A stretch of DNA of 34,014 bases, from contig PUMD01000061.1 in assembly GCA_003551215.1 (NCBI GenBank), positions 1 through 34,014 on the forward strand, read 5' to 3'. This DNA comes from Clostridia bacterium (GTDB lineage: Bacteria; Bacillota; Sulfobacillia; SLMV01). Shown one piece after another: positions 23,964 through 31,970 of the stretch (positions are counted from its first letter, which is position 1; the number at the start of each line of letters is the position of its first letter). Under the pieces are notes generated by a model, which saw only the letters and a program-made list of their open reading frames with translations, was not told the DNA's origin and searched no databases. The position numbers and the translations under genes were made by a program.

Positions 23964-25538
23964 ATGAGGGCACACAGATGTGTGATGCTGACGATTGCCT
24001 GCGTCTTTTTGGTGTTCTGCCTGAGCAGAGGGGCTTTTGCGTTTTTTGTGGATGTTGAGGAAAACCCCCATCAGGACGCCATAGACCGTATGGCCCAGTT
24101 GGGAATCCTGGAGGGACGCGGGGAAGGCGTATTCGACCCGGAGGGTCTGCTCAACCGGGCGGAGGCGGCCAAGGTCGCCGGTTACCTGATGGGCTTCACT
24201 GAAGAGGACGCCGAGGCTGCCCGGGAGTGGCCGGCCATGTTTGACGACGTTTACATCGGGGTCGGGGCTCACGAATGGGCCGTCGGCTGGATTAACCTCA
24301 TCGCCGAGGAGGGTGTCATACTAGGCTACGGAGATGACAAATATCACCCCGGAGACAACCTGCAGATGGCGCAGTGGGCCACCATAGTGATACGCATTCT
24401 GGGTCATGAAGAGGAGGATATGTCCTGGCCGGAGGACTATGACCAGATGGCAGATGATCTGGGTATGCTGGAGGGCCTGGATTACGCAGGCGGCCTCGCT
24501 ATCAACCGGGGCAAGATGGCCCGGTTGACCGACACATCCATGTTTGATGTTGCCAGCGCCGATGGGTCTTTCATCGCTGATATCTTTGAGCCGATAGAAG
24601 AGCCAGAGGATCCTGATGAGGACGTAGATCCTGCCCCGACCGAGATAACCCTGACGGTTGAGGTGACTCCGGAATCCATTCCGGAAGGCGGGGGGCAGAG
24701 GGTGGAAGTCTCGGCCGCGGTCACAGATGGGGATGGGCGTCCGGTGCAAGGGACCACGGTGTGGTTCGTTGCTGACGTTTTTCGGGATGAGCCAGTGGAA
24801 AGAAGCGACCGGCTTTCATCCAACGAGGCGGTCACTGATGCTTCAGGGCAGGCCGCTGTGACCTACACCACCGCAGCTGAGGATGACAGAAGACAGATCA
24901 CGTTCGGGGCCATGACGCAGGCAGAGGACATGGTGGTGCAGGCCGCCGTCAGCACAGTTGCCTCCGGGCAGGCGGCTGCTTTGGAGGGGGTAGTGCTTGA
25001 CCCCTTCACCGGCGACCCCGTGCCTGAGGCCGACATGTTCATCACCCGCGAGCTGGGCAACGAATTCAGCCCCTACGGACCGGTTTGGCTGGACGCAGAC
25101 GGCCGCTACTTCACCCGTCTTCCCACCGGAGACTACAGCGCGAGGTTCGAAATAGACATCTCGCAGCACGATCTGGACATACCCGGTAAGTACAGGGGGT
25201 CCGATTACGAGATCGGTGAAGACAGCATGTGGAGTATGGTCAAGTTCACAGTAGGGGAGCCGGGCGAAACCTACTCGGTAGACCACGACAAGGGCGTTGT
25301 CAGGGGGACAGTTACGAACCCGACGGCTGGAATGCAGCTGGCCATAATCCCTCACGGCAATGGATTCCTGCGGCATGGAGGTACGGTGCTTGCTCCGGTG
25401 GCGGACGACGGCTCCTTTATGGCCCCCCTCCTGCCGGGCACCCACGATTTCTTTGTGAAGGGAAGTCCCGATGCCTTTCTCACCGGGGTGTCGGTGGAAA
25501 CAGGCGAGGTAACTGATCTCGGGGAGGTCACCCCATAG
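23964..25538 (+). CDS. SLH-domain surface protein with Ig-like and carboxypeptidase-regulatory-like domains
   Basis: 524 aa from the ATG at 23964 (GAAGGGAT upstream); in-frame codons further up carry no signal sequence at the right place. Residues 1-26 form a signal peptide with AFA as cleavage site. Three SLH-type repeats follow (about 30-75, 88-145, and a weaker one at 150-195; for example AIDRMAQLGILEGRGEG and INLIAEEGVILGYGDDKYHPG), which bind pyruvylated cell-wall polymer. A Pro/Glu/Asp linker leads into a bacterial Ig-like (Big_1-type) domain (about 225-335), containing VTDGDGRPVQGTTVWF and TDASGQAAVTYT. The rest is beta-rich with a carboxypeptidase-regulatory-like start (LEGVVLDPFTGDPVPEAD). 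An exported S-layer-associated structural or adhesive protein. A strong terminator follows, so it is a single-gene unit. Confidence 0.9.
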   Translation: MRAHRCVMLTIACVFLVFCLSRGAFAFFVDVEENPHQDAIDRMAQLGILEGRGEGVFDPEGLLNRAEAAKVAGYLMGFTEEDAEAAREWPAMFDDVYIGVGAHEWAVGWINLIAEEGVILGYGDDKYHPGDNLQMAQWATIVIRILGHEEEDMSWPEDYDQMADDLGMLEGLDYAGGLAINRGKMARLTDTSMFDVASADGSFIADIFEPIEEPEDPDEDVDPAPTEITLTVEVTPESIPEGGGQRVEVSAAVTDGDGRPVQGTTVWFVADVFRDEPVERSDRLSSNEAVTDASGQAAVTYTTAAEDDRRQITFGAMTQAEDMVVQAAVSTVASGQAAALEGVVLDPFTGDPVPEADMFITRELGNEFSPYGPVWLDADGRYFTRLPTGDYSARFEIDISQHDLDIPGKYRGSDYEIGEDSMWSMVKFTVGEPGETYSVDHDKGVVRGTVTNPTAGMQLAIIPHGNGFLRHGGTVLAPVADDGSFMAPLLPGTHDFFVKGSPDAFLTGVSVETGEVTDLGEVTP

Positions 25539-25566
25539 ACCGGCAGCTGCCGGCGACGCGGTAGAT

Positions 25567-25610
25567 GGGCGGGTGGAGGGAGATCGCCCCCTTTCCACCT
25601 GCCCTTTTTT
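25567..25610 (+). terminator. Intrinsic terminator of the SLH protein gene
   Basis: GGGCGGGTGGA pairs with TCCACCTGCCC (one wobble) and is followed by TTTTTT, 28 bases after the stop. Confidence 0.85.
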
Positions 25611-25821
25611 GACCGGCAGTGCCCCGCTGGATGCAGTCTACCCCGGGGCCTTGTGTTTTCGATCGCCTGCAGCGGCGGCTCCGCGGATATCTCCCGCCGG
25701 TGTATCGGGTGTGGTAGACTGCAACATATAAGACTGTCTTGGGAATGCTGGTTGACCACCTGTGTTCGGAGGCAGCCGCCTGCTTTTGGGGATTGGGGAA
25801 GCGATCTGGAGGTGGATAGCG

Positions 25822-26517
25822 ATGACTGAAGAGGAGATACTGCGGCAGCTGGCCTTGGAAAAAGGGGCGGATGCTGTCGGTTTCGCCGACCTGAAGGCGC
25901 TGGATAGCTCTGTGCGCCGGGGTATGCCCCGGGGTATATCGCTGGCGGTGGCCTTGGACCGTGAGGTCGTGGCCGGTATCGCAGATGGTCCCACGCGGGA
26001 TTACGTGCACGAGTATCGGCGGGTGAATCGGCTTCTGGGCAACCTGTCGGGCAGCGTAGCCGATCTGCTGGTCGACTGGGGATATGAGGCGGTCGCCCTT
26101 CCGGCCACCGGCATGGATTTTGACCGGGAGACCCTGAGCACCTCCCTTCCGCACAAGACGGTGGCCACCAGGGCGGGGCAGGGATGGATAGGGAAGAATG
26201 CCCTGCTTACAACCGCGAGGTACGGCTCAGCTGTCAGGCTGGGGAGCGTGCTGACGGATGCAGAGCTTCGCACTGCGGAGCCGGTGCATCAGTCGCGCTG
26301 CGGCAGCTGCCTGATATGCGTGCGGGTCTGCCCTGCCGACGCCCCTTCGGGCAGGCAGTACAGCCCGGGGATGGACAGGGAGGCATTCTTTGATGCAGCG
26401 GCCTGCAACCGGTTTGCCGAGGAGATATCGGCTGATATTGCCTCTTCGCATACCGTCTGCGGTATGTGCATTGCTGCGTGCCCCTGGACCGAAAAGTATC
26501 TCGAGGGTGGAGACTGA
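25822..26517 (+). CDS. QueG-like double 4Fe-4S cluster protein (short epoxyqueuosine reductase homologue)
   Basis: 231 aa from the ATG at 25822, with CTGGAGGT eight bases upstream; the frame is open further 5' but without a ribosome binding site. The C-terminal half has two ferredoxin-type motifs, CGSCLICVRVCPADAPSG and a later CGMCIAACPW, preceded by the family block ATRAGQGWIGKNALL. This is the architecture of epoxyqueuosine reductase (QueG), but the protein is far shorter than the 310-380 residues of true QueG and lacks its C-terminal HEAT-like part and parts of the N-terminal cobalamin-binding region. Short homologues of this kind are frequent in anaerobes and their substrate is unknown. 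I would not assign queuosine synthesis. It is a single gene on its strand. Confidence 0.85.
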   Translation: MTEEEILRQLALEKGADAVGFADLKALDSSVRRGMPRGISLAVALDREVVAGIADGPTRDYVHEYRRVNRLLGNLSGSVADLLVDWGYEAVALPATGMDFDRETLSTSLPHKTVATRAGQGWIGKNALLTTARYGSAVRLGSVLTDAELRTAEPVHQSRCGSCLICVRVCPADAPSGRQYSPGMDREAFFDAAACNRFAEEISADIASSHTVCGMCIAACPWTEKYLEGGD

Positions 26518-26679
26518 AGCGGAGGGTGATTGAGTGTATTCGGACATGTGAGCCTTTGACAGGCGGTTCTTAGGCTGCCCGGAGACTGAGATGCAGGGTG
26601 ATCGGGTTGCCGTGGCCCGCCCTGGTTGAAAAACGTACCGTGCTGGCAAACATGACGGTCCTTGTGAGGAGGTCGCGCT

Positions 26680-27258
26680 GTGTCCCTGGGTAGAGATTTT
26701 AATGTCTACATTGGCCTGTTCGTCGCTGTGATTTTTACCTTTTTTCTCTGCGGCTGCTGCGGTGGTGATGATGTCGCCTGGGATACATCTCACTGGCCGG
26801 AGCGGGATGAATTCGAGAATTTTCGACAGGTAAAGCAGTTGGGTGAAATTCTAACTTTATCCGCTGAGGTTCGCATCGGCCGTGAAGTTGAAGGTGCCCC
26901 CGATCCCCCCGAAGGTAAGCTGCTGGTGAGGTATGAAATCGAAATCGCAAACATATCTGGCCAGACTCTGAGTAATACAACAGTGCACCTGAGGGCAGAT
27001 GACGCGCTGCTTGAGTTTTACCCGCACCTGGATTGGGGCGTGAATAGCTGGGATTTTCCCGGACAACCGGTCGGATATGTGCTCAAGTGCGGCAGATCAA
27101 TAATTGTTCCCGATCCAAAAGAGAATGAAGAAATCACCGGGGATGATGTGCTTGATGCTGTTGTGACGCCTATCTGGATGGAACTTGAATTCAACGGTAT
27201 GCACTACTTTGTATTCATTTCGCCCGAGGATGTCGCCTACCGCTGGGACTCTGGGTGA
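26680..27258 (+). CDS. Putative lipoprotein of unknown function
   Basis: 192 aa from a GTG start behind GTGAGGAGG at about seven-base spacing. A hydrophobic N-terminal segment (residues 9-25) ends in LCGCC, a plausible if atypical lipobox with Cys26 as lipidation site; the n-region is weakly charged. The remainder is a soluble beta-rich domain with EIEIANISGQTLSNTTVHL, reminiscent of an immunoglobulin-like or DUF11-type fold, and FPGQPVGYVLKCG. No family is recognised. Probably anchored on the outer face of the membrane. It is not obviously linked to its neighbours. Confidence 0.75.
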   Translation: MSLGRDFNVYIGLFVAVIFTFFLCGCCGGDDVAWDTSHWPERDEFENFRQVKQLGEILTLSAEVRIGREVEGAPDPPEGKLLVRYEIEIANISGQTLSNTTVHLRADDALLEFYPHLDWGVNSWDFPGQPVGYVLKCGRSIIVPDPKENEEITGDDVLDAVVTPIWMELEFNGMHYFVFISPEDVAYRWDSG

Positions 27259-27389
27259 AGCAAACCACCGGGACATCGCCCAGGATCAGGCTGAGTGACT
27301 GCTTGTGACCGGTCCTTGCTGCGCAGGATGCAAGGTGAGGGTGCCTGCCCGGTGTGATTAAGCCTTTGGCGGATGCCGATTGAGCGCTG

Positions 27390-27436
27390 CGGGGTGAGAG
27401 GGCTTGCTGCCGTCCCACCCCGGCCGCATTTTCTTT
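27390..27436. terminator. Candidate terminator between convergent genes
   Basis: CGGGGTG (27390-27396) pairs perfectly with CACCCCG (27416-27422), followed on the plus strand by a T-rich stretch GCCGCATTTTCTTTT. It lies between the lipoprotein gene and the converging hydrolase gene. The loop is rather long (19 bases). Confidence 0.45.
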
Positions 27437-27456
27437 TGTGCACTGTCACCTTCTGA

Positions 27457-28464
27457 TCACGGGTCACGGATCAAAGGCAGGGTTGAGCAGTGTATGCTGC
27501 CGCCGTGTTTGTGGCATTCATCGTACGGAACCTGGATCAAATCAAACCCCAGACGGTCCAGCTTGTCGGCAGTCCAGCGGGCTGAATCAGCCATGACCAG
27601 CTTGCCCGGTTCGATGGCCAGGCAGTTGAGGTAGTTGTCCCTCGGATCAACATCTATCTTCTTGATACCCAGATCTTCGAGGGTGTCCAGAAACCAGTAG
27701 GGCAATCTGGTCACGTTCACCAGGGCCGTCTGGTAGTCAACCATGACGATGGCCCCGTCTATGTGCAGGCTGTGGCCGGTCAGGGGTACCTCGATGAGTT
27801 CGACATCCTGGTGGATGAGCACGTTCCGCAGCTGGTCAACGGCGGCGGGATTCTGACGGAAACCGGTACCGACTGCGGCGTGGTGTTCATCCAGAAAGCA
27901 GAAGCTGCCCCCCTCCAAAAGCCCCTCGCCGTGGATGGTTCTGAGTATGGGCATGCCCAGCCCGGCTATCTTGCGGGCGACGTAGGCCTCTTCACCGCGC
28001 CTGCCCGTACCGTGCTCCTCGCCCACCGGACCAAGCCGGCCGATCACAGCACCGCCTTTGACCGCGATGGCCGTATCCCGGGTGAACATGCCGTTTGGGT
28101 TTTTGGGGGAGCAGTCCACGTATTCGACCTGTACGCCGTTTTCCCGCAGCGCCGACGCCAGGGCATCGTGTTCTTTCTGCATGCGGGCAATATCAGGCGC
28201 TTCATCAGAGCGAAAGTACCACTGCTGGCGGTCATCGATCAGGGCCTCGATTTCCGGGTCGTACTTGTCCTCGGTGATTACTTTGAGTTCTTCACCTGGC
28301 CTGTGCAGCAGCACGAGTCTGAGCCGCCCGACATCGTTATTCACGCCCCAGCGTCTTCCCCACACGCGCTTTTGCATGTCTTCCTCTTCAAAAACCGGCT
28401 TGCTTTTCGGCGGGATTCTTTCCAGTACTGTGTGATAATACTGCGGAGTATCTTTGATTGACAT
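27457..28464 (-). CDS. Arginine deiminase / dimethylarginine dimethylaminohydrolase-like hydrolase
   Basis: 335 aa from the ATG at 28464, behind AAGGAAGGAG at seven-base spacing. It belongs to the guanidine-group modifying (pentein) superfamily: NPNGMFTRDTAIAV carries the substrate-contacting Asp, GEGLLEGGSFCF the acidic block, TGHSLHIDGAIVMVD the catalytic His, and the C-terminal GGSIHCSTLPLIRDP the nucleophile Cys326. Enzymes with this core hydrolyse arginine, methylarginine or transfer the amidino group; the substrate cannot be fixed from sequence. Length lies between DDAH (about 255-285) and arginine deiminase (about 410). A long (about 360 bases) upstream leader suggests regulation at the RNA level. 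Cytoplasmic; no partner gene. Confidence 0.88.
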   Translation of the reverse strand: MSIKDTPQYYHTVLERIPPKSKPVFEEEDMQKRVWGRRWGVNNDVGRLRLVLLHRPGEELKVITEDKYDPEIEALIDDRQQWYFRSDEAPDIARMQKEHDALASALRENGVQVEYVDCSPKNPNGMFTRDTAIAVKGGAVIGRLGPVGEEHGTGRRGEEAYVARKIAGLGMPILRTIHGEGLLEGGSFCFLDEHHAAVGTGFRQNPAAVDQLRNVLIHQDVELIEVPLTGHSLHIDGAIVMVDYQTALVNVTRLPYWFLDTLEDLGIKKIDVDPRDNYLNCLAIEPGKLVMADSARWTADKLDRLGFDLIQVPYDECHKHGGSIHCSTLPLIRDP

Positions 28465-28822
28465 ATATGCGCTCCTTCCTTGCGAGTGGCCTGCAGGAGC
28501 CCGCAGCTTCTGTCGGGCAGAAAGACAAACACGCATCGCTGGCTGCGGATTTCTCGCGTCCCTCCAGGCGATGCATATTCTCAGGCAGTGCCCGCGACGC
28601 CTCCCGGAGAATCCTATTCCCTAAAAGCTGTCAGAATCCTGCCGCCGCAAAACCACTTGCGCAAGCAGATGACCGGAGTCATACAAAAAACGATCCCACC
28701 CAGCTGCTGCAAAACAGCCAAACTCCGGCTTGCTGCGGGTTTCGGCAGATTGTCTCATTTGCAAACGCGAAGACCCGTTTCAGTCTTGCCTGCTCGGAAT
28801 TTCCTCCGACAGTTGGCACAAA
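28465..28822 (-). other. Long upstream leader of the hydrolase gene
   Basis: About 360 bases, GC-poorer than the genes around. On the minus strand a TATAAT lies at 28827-28822, over the stop codon of the upstream nuclease-like gene, with no good -35. GGCGTC and GGACGC segments within the leader can pair. A 45-codon frame (28758-28621, minus) reads somewhat protein-like but has no ribosome binding site. No known riboswitch class recognised. Confidence 0.35.
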
Positions 28823-29614
28823 TTATATGCCGTATTTCAACTGTAGGAACTGACTGAGTCCTTGATGATTTACTTCAGAAGCTATTTCCTGCCAGGTTAC
28901 CAACGAGATCGGAGGCGGATTGGGATAGCGAATCGCTGTGCATGTCTTCAAAACGAGATTTGCTAGGTCCATTCTATCTGCGTGATAGATAAAAACCAGT
29001 TGCGTGGTATGTTGGTAAGCTGCGAGTATATTCCGAACTATCTGATATGCGGGCAGAAAGGCACCTGCTGAGTCCGTTAAACGACGAGAATCAAACATCT
29101 CTTCAAACATTTCATATCGCTTGAGCTTCTCTGATGTCATAGATTGGAAGTCAGCCTCTGTTAGTTTCGCTTCAACCAATACCTTATCTTCGACAACCAT
29201 GTCTACCTCTGTCCGGTCAGTCCCGTCAATCAGGTCGACCTTTGCCTTCCATCCAAAATCAACTTCGAAAGGACCTGCCCCTACTCCGAGCAGACGGGAG
29301 ATATTGTGGTTTCGGCGGGTTGTTTCATGACAGAAGATGCTCATCAGCAGTGCGTCGGAGCTATTGGACGAATCCAGTTCACATGCATTATCGGCATGAG
29401 GCGCGGGGAAAGATGCCCTGTGCGAATGGGCATTATCCAGGCGGTCTCGCCAGTCATCTTTTTTCTCAATGGCTTTGAGGCTCTCATGATATAAATTACG
29501 TCCGTTCGGATACAGTACCACTCCGCTTGAGCTGGTGTAATGAGGGGTGCCGGTCGCCGCAGCATATGCCTCATTCAGCCTACGAATCCTCTCTCTTAAA
29601 GTGTTAGAATCCAT
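28823..29614 (-). CDS. PD-(D/E)XK nuclease-like protein (putative restriction endonuclease)
   Basis: 263 aa from the ATG at 29614, with AGGAGG at five-base spacing; a GTG three bases upstream is too close to that site. The central core reads FEVDFGWKAKVDLID, TEVDMVVEDKVLVEAKLTEADFQ: an acidic residue followed by E-X-K (VEAKLTE), the catalytic pattern of PD-(D/E)XK nucleases. The N-terminal 60 residues are helical, the C-terminal part has LVFIYHADRMDLA and WQEIASEV. Visible GC content is lower than in the aromatic operon (about 48 versus 65 percent in the lines I counted), pointing to horizontal gain. It follows the small protein gene by nine bases, so the two form an operon. No methyltransferase or toxin/antitoxin partner is recognised. 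Confidence 0.75.
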   Translation of the reverse strand: MDSNTLRERIRRLNEAYAAATGTPHYTSSSGVVLYPNGRNLYHESLKAIEKKDDWRDRLDNAHSHRASFPAPHADNACELDSSNSSDALLMSIFCHETTRRNHNISRLLGVGAGPFEVDFGWKAKVDLIDGTDRTEVDMVVEDKVLVEAKLTEADFQSMTSEKLKRYEMFEEMFDSRRLTDSAGAFLPAYQIVRNILAAYQHTTQLVFIYHADRMDLANLVLKTCTAIRYPNPPPISLVTWQEIASEVNHQGLSQFLQLKYGI

Positions 29615-29623
29615 CACAGCCTC

Positions 29624-30016
29624 CTATTCTTCGAGTGATCTGGGCTCATCCACTTCACCGAGGTACTCATACCGCCCCCTTTTTACATATCGTGCGAGCC
29701 CGAGGATCTCGAAAATTCCGCCCACAGTGGTAAAATTGCACGACCCTGCCTTGTAGCAATCGCTGAGATTCTCCTTGAACCATGAGGTCGTCAGCTTGCC
29801 AGCAACAACCAACCGCTTGTAGGCAGCGCGCCATTCAGAGACATTCACTCCTTTCTGGTGCGGGCAGTCAGGGTTCTTCTTATTCGGGATGTAATATATT
29901 AACGCCTTTTCACCACGTCGGCGTCCCCACCCCTTAACAATGTACTTCTCCTGTGCAAAAGGTTTAGGTATCACCGTATCAGGGGATATATTTTCCCTGA
30001 TGGTCTTGACTATCAA
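29624..30016 (-). CDS. Small protein with winged-helix-like C-terminus, partner of the nuclease-like gene
   Basis: 130 aa from a TTG start with a weak AGGGGAAAG upstream. The product is basic and aromatic-rich: an N-terminal segment (EKYIVKGWGRRRGEKALIYYIPNKK) with beta-strand character, then VNVSEWRAAYKRLVVAGKLT and TTVGGIFEILGLARYVKRGRYEYL, which look like a helix, a turn and a wing. It could bind DNA or act as specificity or control subunit of the adjacent nuclease; that is inference from layout. No family recognised. Shares the lower GC content of its neighbour (47 percent in the line I counted). Confidence 0.7.
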   Translation of the reverse strand: MIVKTIRENISPDTVIPKPFAQEKYIVKGWGRRRGEKALIYYIPNKKNPDCPHQKGVNVSEWRAAYKRLVVAGKLTTSWFKENLSDCYKAGSCNFTTVGGIFEILGLARYVKRGRYEYLGEVDEPRSLEE

Positions 30017-30380
30017 GGGCTTTCCCCTTTCGTCGTGTCGACAGTCGCAGCATGGGTGATAAGTGTTCTGACGTACAACGGGACATAAACACGCCTACGC
30101 CAATTCCTTGAGAGTCTACACTACTAACTACTTCGTTCTGAGCAGTGCTTCCTGCTTTTGATACCTGGTAATCAGCCCGGTTGAAAGTGGAAATGCTTCG
30201 GACAGCGTAACTCAGGGGTTTTCGCACTCGCTCGAGCCTCCTCACTGAGAAGTGCCCCCGCTGGGAGAATCCCCCACCACAAATCCGAAGAGGAAGGACC
30301 TCCTGACTTCAAACTCAGTTGGACAAAGTCCCATCAGCTCTGAGAAGGCCGATGTTCCGTTCACTCACCTGGGGGCAATC
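30017..30380. other. Intergenic region between the nuclease cassette and thiC
   Basis: About 360 bases. An open minus-strand frame (29979-30245) has no conserved look. No other RNA or mobile-element feature is recognised ahead of the thiC promoter. Confidence 0.5.
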
Positions 30381-30409
30381 TGGACTCGGTCCCAAAGAGG
30401 CTGTACAAT
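30381..30409 (+). promoter_or_regulatory. Sigma-A promoter of thiC
   Basis: -35 TGGACT (30381-30386), exact 17-base spacer, -10 TACAAT (30404-30409), about 20 bases before the TPP riboswitch. Confidence 0.7.
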
Positions 30410-30430
30410 GAGGCAAAAGCCAATGATAGA

Positions 30431-30523
30431 CCGCTAGGGGAGCTCGCACAGGCGGGCTGAGAACAGAAGTCGCATTTCTGACCCTCAGAACCTGATCTGG
30501 ATAATACCAGCGCAGGGAAGCGG
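30431..30523 (+). ncRNA. TPP riboswitch (THI element)
   Basis: The conserved blocks are all present in order: P1 CCGCT/AGCGG, AGGGGAGCTC, GGGCTGAGA, GACCCT with GAACCTGATCTGGATAATACCAGCG, CAGGGAAGCGG. It binds thiamine pyrophosphate and here controls thiC through the terminator that follows. Confidence 0.96.
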
Positions 30524-30545
30524 TGTACGGGTTTCTCCCGGTCAA

Positions 30546-30580
30546 GCCGCCTTCTCTGCATGCACAAGGGGCGGTTTTTA
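30546..30580 (+). terminator. Terminator of the TPP riboswitch
   Basis: GCCGCCTT pairs with AAGGGGCGG (one extra G) across a 14-base loop and is followed by TTTTTATTTTT. Sits between the aptamer and the thiC ribosome binding site. Confidence 0.8.
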
Positions 30581-30599
30581 TTTTTGGGAGGGTTTCGGC

Positions 30600-31901
30600 A
30601 TGACCACACAGAGGCAGGCAGCACTGCAGGGTGAGATTACACCAGCCATGAAGAGGGTAGCCCAGAAGGAACAAGTCAGTCCCGAGGAGATCATGCAGGG
30701 TGTAGCCGACGGCGTGATCGTAATACCGGCGAACATCAATCACGATGAACTCGACCCCGGTGCGGTGGGGCAGGGGCTGCGCACCAAGGTCAACGCCAAC
30801 ATCGGGACCTCGGAGGATTTTCCCGAGGTGGAAAAAGAATTAGAAAAACTCGCTGCGGCAGTTGATGCGGGAGCCGACGCAGTGATGGACCTGAGCATGG
30901 GCAGCAGCGAGGGCATAGATGAGACGCGACGGGCCATCCTCTCCGAATCGCCGGTTATGGTAGGAACCGTACCCATATACCAGGCGGGAGTCGAGGCCCG
31001 GGAAAATGCAGGAGCCATTGTATTTATGACCGCCGACGACATGTTCGAGGTCATTGAAAGGCAGTGCCGCGATGGGGTGGACTTCATTACCGTCCACTGC
31101 GGCATAACCCGTCAGGCGGTCGACCGCCTGCAGGAGGAGGGCAGGGTCACCGACATCGTCAGCCGGGGCGGGTCGTTTATGACCGCCTGGATGCTGCATC
31201 GCGACGAGGAAAACCCCCTGTACTCGGAATACGACCGGCTTTTGAACATCGCCTCTGCCTACGATGTGACGCTCAGCCTGGGTGATGCGCTGAGGCCTGG
31301 CTGTGTGGCCGACTCCACTGACCGCGCGCAGATTCAGGAACTGCTCATCCTCGGCGAGCTGGTGGACAGGGCACGGGACGCAGGAGTTCAGGTGATGGTG
31401 GAAGGGCCCGGGCACTTACCCCTGGATCAGATCGAGGCAAACGTGCTGCTGCAAAAGAGGTTGTGTCACCAGGCTCCCTTTTACGTTCTGGGTCCGATAG
31501 TCACCGACGTGGCGCCGGGATACGACCACATCACCAGCGCGATAGGTGGAGCCCTGGCCGCCGCCAGCGGGGCGGATTTTCTGTGCTATGTCACGCCGGC
31601 GGAGCACCTCGGCCTGCCCGATGAACAGGACGTCAGAGAAGGGATAATAGCGGCCCGGATTGCTGCTCATGCTGCGGACCTGACCGGCGGGGTGGCCGGT
31701 GCGCGGGAGTGGGATGAAAAGATGGCCCGGGCTAGAAAGGCGCTGGACTGGAGCCAGCAGATCCGGCTGGCCATGGACCCACAGAAGGCCAGACAGTACC
31801 GGCAGCAGAAAAATGCACAGCAGATGCAGCAGTGCACCATGTGCGGGCAGTACTGCGCCATGGAAATAGCAGAAAAAGCCCTCGGTGAGGTAGAGGATTG
31901 A
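30600..31901 (+). CDS. thiC: Phosphomethylpyrimidine synthase
   Basis: 433 aa from the ATG at 30600 behind TTGGGAGGG. A radical-SAM enzyme that rearranges aminoimidazole ribotide to hydroxymethylpyrimidine phosphate for thiamine synthesis. Family blocks: [91 protein letters not shown] and the C-terminal cluster motif with Cys 412, 415 and 419. The spacing CX2CX3C is one residue shorter than the CX2CX4C I recall for Escherichia coli; it is the compact version I associate with anaerobic Bacillota and archaea. The short overall length fits that group. Controlled by the upstream TPP riboswitch. Confidence 0.96.
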   Translation: MTTQRQAALQGEITPAMKRVAQKEQVSPEEIMQGVADGVIVIPANINHDELDPGAVGQGLRTKVNANIGTSEDFPEVEKELEKLAAAVDAGADAVMDLSMGSSEGIDETRRAILSESPVMVGTVPIYQAGVEARENAGAIVFMTADDMFEVIERQCRDGVDFITVHCGITRQAVDRLQEEGRVTDIVSRGGSFMTAWMLHRDEENPLYSEYDRLLNIASAYDVTLSLGDALRPGCVADSTDRAQIQELLILGELVDRARDAGVQVMVEGPGHLPLDQIEANVLLQKRLCHQAPFYVLGPIVTDVAPGYDHITSAIGGALAAASGADFLCYVTPAEHLGLPDEQDVREGIIAARIAAHAADLTGGVAGAREWDEKMARARKALDWSQQIRLAMDPQKARQYRQQKNAQQMQQCTMCGQYCAMEIAEKALGEVED

Positions 31902-31970
31902 GGGTTCATCCAGCCTTTGAAGCACGGGGGCATTTTCGAGTGAGGGTCCGGAGTCACCGACCCGGGCCCG

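Noticed and set aside
27763..28461. Open plus-strand frame of 232 codons opposite the arginine deiminase-like gene
   Set aside because: It is antisense to a gene with a complete catalytic set and lacks any family feature.
28621..28758. 45-codon minus-strand frame in the hydrolase leader
   Set aside because: Reads partly protein-like, but has no ribosome binding site and mixed third positions; kept only as a note on the leader.
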